The position numbers and the translations under genes were made by a program. DNA of 64,000 nucleotides from Chryseobacterium sp. JJR-5R. Its GTDB lineage: Bacteria > Bacteroidota > Bacteroidia > Flavobacteriales > Weeksellaceae. Positions 60,969 to 64,000 of the stretch are shown here, in pieces (positions within the stretch are counted from its first letter, which is position 1; the number at the start of each line of letters is the position of its first letter). The notes under the pieces were generated by a model. The model was not told where the DNA came from. It saw nothing but the letters and a program-made list of their open reading frames with translations, and made no database searches. Location: positions 1,426,001 through 1,490,000 of the forward strand of contig NZ_CP139137.1 in assembly GCF_034047335.1 (NCBI RefSeq). Direction: 5' to 3'.

Positions 60969-61703
60969 ATGAAAATCACAAAACTCGTCATCCTCTTCAA
61001 CAAACAGAAAATACTTCTGGGAGTTATAGTTTCAATCCTTTTGTTAGGGCTGTCATTCCTGATAGCATCACCACCTTTGATTTTAGTCTTAAGGATCCTG
61101 AGCGGCCTTATTGTGTTAAACATCATGGCTTCACTCGTTGCTGCTTATATTTTATACGACCGCTCTGACCTGTATGAATTAAAAAGTTTGGAAGGAATTA
61201 TAGATTTGGAGAAAACCGAAAATGCCGTTCTCGTCCATGCAAGCTTTGACCCTTTGTCGGAAACCCTGGAACAGGAATATCCCGGTGTGCATTTAACCGT
61301 TTGTGATATTTTTGAAAACAGGCACGAAAAAGATAAAGGAATAGAAACGTCCAAAAAGGTTTTTCCGCCTAATCCTAAGGAAATTAAGATTTCACCGGAC
61401 AGGCTGCCTTTTGAAAACCGGTCTCAGGATATTATTCTCGCGGTAACGGCCCTCCACGAAATTCTGGATCATGAACAGAGGGTTTTATTTTTCAGGGAAG
61501 CGAAACGGATTTTGAAAGACGGAGGCGTAATTATTGTCTCCGAACAGTTCCGGGATCTTACCAACTTTATTTTCTTTAACATCGGGGCATTCCATTTTTT
61601 AAGCGAAAAGCAATGGAAGAAAGCCGTTGCTGAAGCTGGCCTGAAGATTGCGGAGAATAAAAAAATTACACCTTTTGCGAATATGCTGGTAATTAAAAAA
61701 TAA
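60969..61703 (+). CDS. Membrane-anchored class I methyltransferase
   Basis: A 244-residue protein with two N-terminal membrane helices (LLGVIVSILLLGLSFLIASP and LILVLRILSGLIVLNIMASL), then a cytoplasmic Rossmann domain: NAVLVHASFDPLSETLEQEY, VHLTVCDIFENRHE, RSQDIILAVTALHEILD and FFREAKRILKDGGVIIVSEQ. The last block (R-x-L-K-x-G-G) is typical of SAM methyltransferases acting on small molecules or lipids. The SAM-site Gly-rich loop is weak, so activity needs proof. The substrate is unknown. Confidence 0.78.
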   Translation: MKITKLVILFNKQKILLGVIVSILLLGLSFLIASPPLILVLRILSGLIVLNIMASLVAAYILYDRSDLYELKSLEGIIDLEKTENAVLVHASFDPLSETLEQEYPGVHLTVCDIFENRHEKDKGIETSKKVFPPNPKEIKISPDRLPFENRSQDIILAVTALHEILDHEQRVLFFREAKRILKDGGVIIVSEQFRDLTNFIFFNIGAFHFLSEKQWKKAVAEAGLKIAENKKITPFANMLVIKK

Positions 61704-61746
61704 ATAATCTGATAGTTTTATTGAAAGAGGGCTTTTTTATAAAATA

Positions 61747-62571
61747 TTAATCTTTTTCAATCGGATTACTGGTTCTTTTAAGCCGTTTGGTAAGTTCTTC
61801 GTTTATATTTCTGTTCTTATTCAATTCATTATAATCAAAATGGCCTACATAACCGTCTTTTAACTGAACGCCTAATGTTCCCGCTTTTGGATTGGCATGA
61901 ATGCTTTCCACATCTTCTCCTGAACTAAAAACAGAATTTTTTAATAGTTTTCTATATTGGCTCTCCGTAATTTTTTTGGTTGTTTTCGTTGGAAACTGAT
62001 CGATTGATTGTATTTTTTTTATTTGAATCAGATCAAACATATGATTATTCTCTGTATCTCTTAATTTAACTATTATTCCCGGGAGGCCTGTGAATTTGTA
62101 CGGGCCGTCACTAATAAGATAATCTTTTGTAAACCAGGCTTCCCAGGATCTTCCTTTATAGTTTGTGGTTGCTTTTTGACAATGTATATGATCAATATTC
62201 ACAAATTCATTTTCAATGTTCCATTTTGGGATTTCATTTTCTGAAATGGCCAGATTGATACTTTTAAACTTATCATAAAAATCGATGGTTCTTTTTTCAT
62301 AATCTTTCTCAATGATATAGTTTAAATTTCTGTCGTATTTTTTGAATCTGATAAACGCATTGAAGTTTTGATCAGCACGATAGGCCGAGTCTCTTTCAAA
62401 TTTGGTTGAATTATAAAAATATGATTTTTTACCGTCTGTGTCAAGATTCATATAATCTGTAATTAGCGAATCTTTCATATTGAGATCAGGTTTCATCTTA
62501 TATTCATACACAAAGCGGTATTTTTGTGCAGAAAGACAATTGATGATTAATAGAAAAAAAATTCTGTACAT
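61747..62571 (-). CDS. GLPGLI family secreted protein (second copy)
   Basis: A 274-residue exported protein from the ATG at 62571 (MYRIFFLLIINCLSAQ signal). It shares the block CQKATTNYKGRSWEAWFTKD and TGLPGIIVKLRDTENNHMFD with the copy at 4763; the motif here is GLPGII (about residues 163-168). A longer frame to 62601 lacks a clean signal. It is not near any peptide-maturation genes, so the family is not restricted to such clusters. The function is unknown. Confidence 0.88.
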   Translation of the reverse strand: MYRIFFLLIINCLSAQKYRFVYEYKMKPDLNMKDSLITDYMNLDTDGKKSYFYNSTKFERDSAYRADQNFNAFIRFKKYDRNLNYIIEKDYEKRTIDFYDKFKSINLAISENEIPKWNIENEFVNIDHIHCQKATTNYKGRSWEAWFTKDYLISDGPYKFTGLPGIIVKLRDTENNHMFDLIQIKKIQSIDQFPTKTTKKITESQYRKLLKNSVFSSGEDVESIHANPKAGTLGVQLKDGYVGHFDYNELNKNRNINEELTKRLKRTSNPIEKD

Positions 62572-62619
62572 ATGAAAGATTTGATCCTTCCTGCCAAACA
62601 AAGATAAGAGTGAGCTGAT

Positions 62620-62728
62620 TCTTACTAATATTTATTGATTTCCTGAACATATTGAACAACTGTTAGAAACTCAAAGAAAGTACATTGAAAATTGGAAAGG
62701 AATTGAAGACTTAGCATCTCAACAATAG
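62620..62728 (+). pseudogene. Possible C-terminal gene remnant
   Basis: A short plus-strand open stretch ends at TAG 62726-62728 and reads FPEHIEQLLETQRKYIEN then WKGIEDLASQQ. It is preceded by a stop and has no start codon, so it looks like a leftover end of a deleted gene. No family is recognised. Confidence 0.3.
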
Positions 62729-62737
62729 AAAAAACCG

Positions 62738-63121
62738 TCAAATAACAGCTTTTTTTATTTTGTTATCAATCATTTTGCAATCCTTACCTTTCTCCGGATC
62801 ATAAACATGGTATTTCGTTTCCCATTCCTCCAGCAAATATAGAATCGGCAGCAGTGCCAGTCCTTTTTCCGTCAGCGAATATTCCACTCTCGGAGGGAGT
62901 TCCTTAAATTCTTCGCGGATTACCAATCCGTCAGACTGCATTTCCCGCAGCTGGTCTGTCAGTACCTTCCTTGAAATTACATTGATGCGCACGGCAAGTT
63001 CCCCGAAACGCAGCTTCCGGTCTTTGATCACCAGCACAATGATCGGTTTCCACTTGCTTCCCAGCGCAGACATTGCTTTTCCCAACGGACAGCTGTATTT
63101 CATCAGTTCATTTTTTACCAT
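62738..63121 (-). CDS. HxlR-family transcriptional regulator
   Basis: A 127-residue winged-helix regulator with the family pattern SCPLGKAMSALGSKWKPIIV (Cys11 conserved in redox-sensing members), LRFGELAVRINVISRKVLTD, LREMQSDGLVIREEF and VEYSLTEKGLALLPIL. It is divergent from an Old Yellow Enzyme gene, a common pairing in which HxlR proteins sense reactive electrophiles or quinones and control the reductase. The regulator-target link is inferred from position and the repeated sites between them. Confidence 0.9.
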   Translation of the reverse strand: MVKNELMKYSCPLGKAMSALGSKWKPIIVLVIKDRKLRFGELAVRINVISRKVLTDQLREMQSDGLVIREEFKELPPRVEYSLTEKGLALLPILYLLEEWETKYHVYDPEKGKDCKMIDNKIKKAVI

Positions 63122-63123
63122 GT

Positions 63124-63220
63124 GTTACTTGTATGTTACTAATGTAAGTTACTGCGAAGTTACCACTTTTTTTCAATCGTAAGAAACAAAAGTGAACTAT
63201 TATTAGTTACTTTGTGTAAC
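63124..63220. promoter_or_regulatory. GTTAC repeats between divergent hxlR and OYE genes
   Basis: GTTACT or GTTACC occurs at 63124, 63135, 63148, 63159 and 63206, with the complement GTAAC at 63216. Spacings of 11, 13 and 11 bases put the first four on about the same DNA face. They are candidate HxlR-binding sites. Confidence 0.5.
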
Positions 63221-63243
63221 AATTATAAACAGTTATTACAAAG

Positions 63244-64000
63244 ATGAGCACAGAATCATTATTTAAACCTTTTCAATACAAAAATTTACAGCTTAACAAT
63301 AGAATCGTAATGGCTCCGATGACCCGCGCACAGTCTGACAATGGTGTTCCAACGCAGCAGATTGCAGATTATTATGCACGGAGGGCAGCGGCAGAAGTGG
63401 GACTGATTATTTCCGAAGGAACGGTAATCAACAGGCCGGCTTCAAAAAACATGCAGGATATTCCGGATTTTTACGGTACAGAAGCTTTGGACGGCTGGAA
63501 AAACGTAATCGATGCCGTACATGAAAAAGGCGGTAAGATGGGGCCTCAGATCTGGCATGTGGGAGATACGAGAAGTTCTGCCGATTATCCTTTGGTGAAT
63601 ATGGAAAAAGCTTCTACCATGACACGGGAAGATATTCAGGATACCATTGCGCAGTTTGCCGCTTCCGCAAAATCTGCCAGGGATTTGGGGTTTGATGTTC
63701 TGGAAATCCACGGTGCCCACGGTTATCTGATTGACCAGTTTTTCTGGGAAGTAACCAATACAAGAACCGATGAATACGGAGGAAAAACGTTAAAGGAACG
63801 CAGCCGTTTTGCGGTAGATGTTGTAAAGGCCATGAGAGCGGCGGTAGGACCGGACTTCACCATCATCATCCGTCTTTCCCAATGGAAGCAGCAGGAATAT
63901 TCCGCTAAACTGGCCCATACGCCTGAGGAAATGGAAGAATGGCTGCTGCCGCTGAAAGAAGCAGGGGTAGATATTTTCCACTGCTCGCAGAGGCGGTTCT
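63244..64000 (+). CDS. Old Yellow Enzyme-type alkene reductase (3' end outside window)
   Basis: The visible 252 residues of this flavin-dependent NAD(P)H oxidoreductase start MSTESLFKPFQYKNLQLNNR and contain RIVMAPMTRAQSDNG (FMN-binding), EVGLIISEGTVINRP, GPQIWHVGD, FDVLEIHGAHGYLIDQFFW and NTRTDEYGGKTLKERSRFA, all family hallmarks. It reduces activated C=C bonds, for example in electrophiles or quinones. The frame is open to the window end, about two thirds of the usual 360-370 residues. It is divergent from HxlR and probably under its control. Confidence 0.94.
   Translation, partial: MSTESLFKPFQYKNLQLNNRIVMAPMTRAQSDNGVPTQQIADYYARRAAAEVGLIISEGTVINRPASKNMQDIPDFYGTEALDGWKNVIDAVHEKGGKMGPQIWHVGDTRSSADYPLVNMEKASTMTREDIQDTIAQFAASAKSARDLGFDVLEIHGAHGYLIDQFFWEVTNTRTDEYGGKTLKERSRFAVDVVKAMRAAVGPDFTIIIRLSQWKQQEYSAKLAHTPEEMEEWLLPLKEAGVDIFHCSQRRF

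Overview
The window reads as a chromosome segment of a flavobacterium, most likely Chryseobacterium or a close Weeksellaceae relative. The evidence is the gene content: a type IX secretion gene (porT), two GLPGLI-family proteins, a grasp-with-spasm peptide cluster, a fused two-subunit 2-oxoacid dehydrogenase E1, and a DUF2339 giant membrane protein. Promoters also fit: several genes carry the Bacteroidetes -7 box TAnnTTTG with a -33 TTG/TTTG. No tRNA, rRNA, CRISPR array, integrase or transposase was seen.

Layout. 1-4320: ubiE, porT, a coiled-coil protein, zapA, a 6S-type RNA and rny. 4763-8568: a minus-strand graspetide (grasp-with-spasm) cluster with precursor, lipoprotein, ATP-grasp enzyme, 62-residue protein, SPASM protein and GLPGLI protein. 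9382-9576: a lone Gly-Gly-leader Cys-rich peptide. 9852-11266: a CLC-type fluoride exporter behind a fluoride riboswitch. 11271-32945: mostly housekeeping genes (gcvT, idi, a SerA-like dehydrogenase, mscL, nnrDE-type enzyme, lgt, yidD, rarA, pheA, dnaA, a low-molecular-weight phosphatase, an RsmI-like methylase) with several secreted or membrane proteins of unknown role. 32946-39422: the accessory heart of the window, with three copies of a roughly 100 bp repeat, a GxxExxY pseudogene, a very AT-rich five-gene minus-strand block (nucleotidyltransferase, pentapeptide-repeat membrane protein, HTH protein, two unknowns), a strongly folded RNA with its own promoter, an orphan protein, and an array of about 310-360 bp repeats. 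39423-64000: DUF2891, Mpo1-like, an AraC regulator followed by a TolC/HlyD/MFS export set, map, an isolated HNH nuclease, a MoxR/vWA pair, AIM24, queA, a four-helix-bundle cassette with perfect inverted repeats, rlmN, a fatty acid hydroxylase family protein, a polyprenyl diphosphate synthase, the E1 gene, and a divergent HxlR regulator / Old Yellow Enzyme pair cut by the window end.

Links between genes. idi, the polyprenyl synthase and ubiE all serve menaquinone supply but are not adjacent. The graspetide genes overlap or nearly touch, so they are probably one transcript. The fluoride riboswitch and the transporter confirm each other: the transporter has the GREGT gate motif typical of fluoride/proton CLC proteins, and the end of the aptamer is complementary to the sequence just before the transporter start codon.

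The best candidates for something undescribed are the AT-rich five-gene block at 34247-36930 and the folded RNA at about 37050-37200. The RNA has a segment that can pair with two alternative partners, as a switch would.
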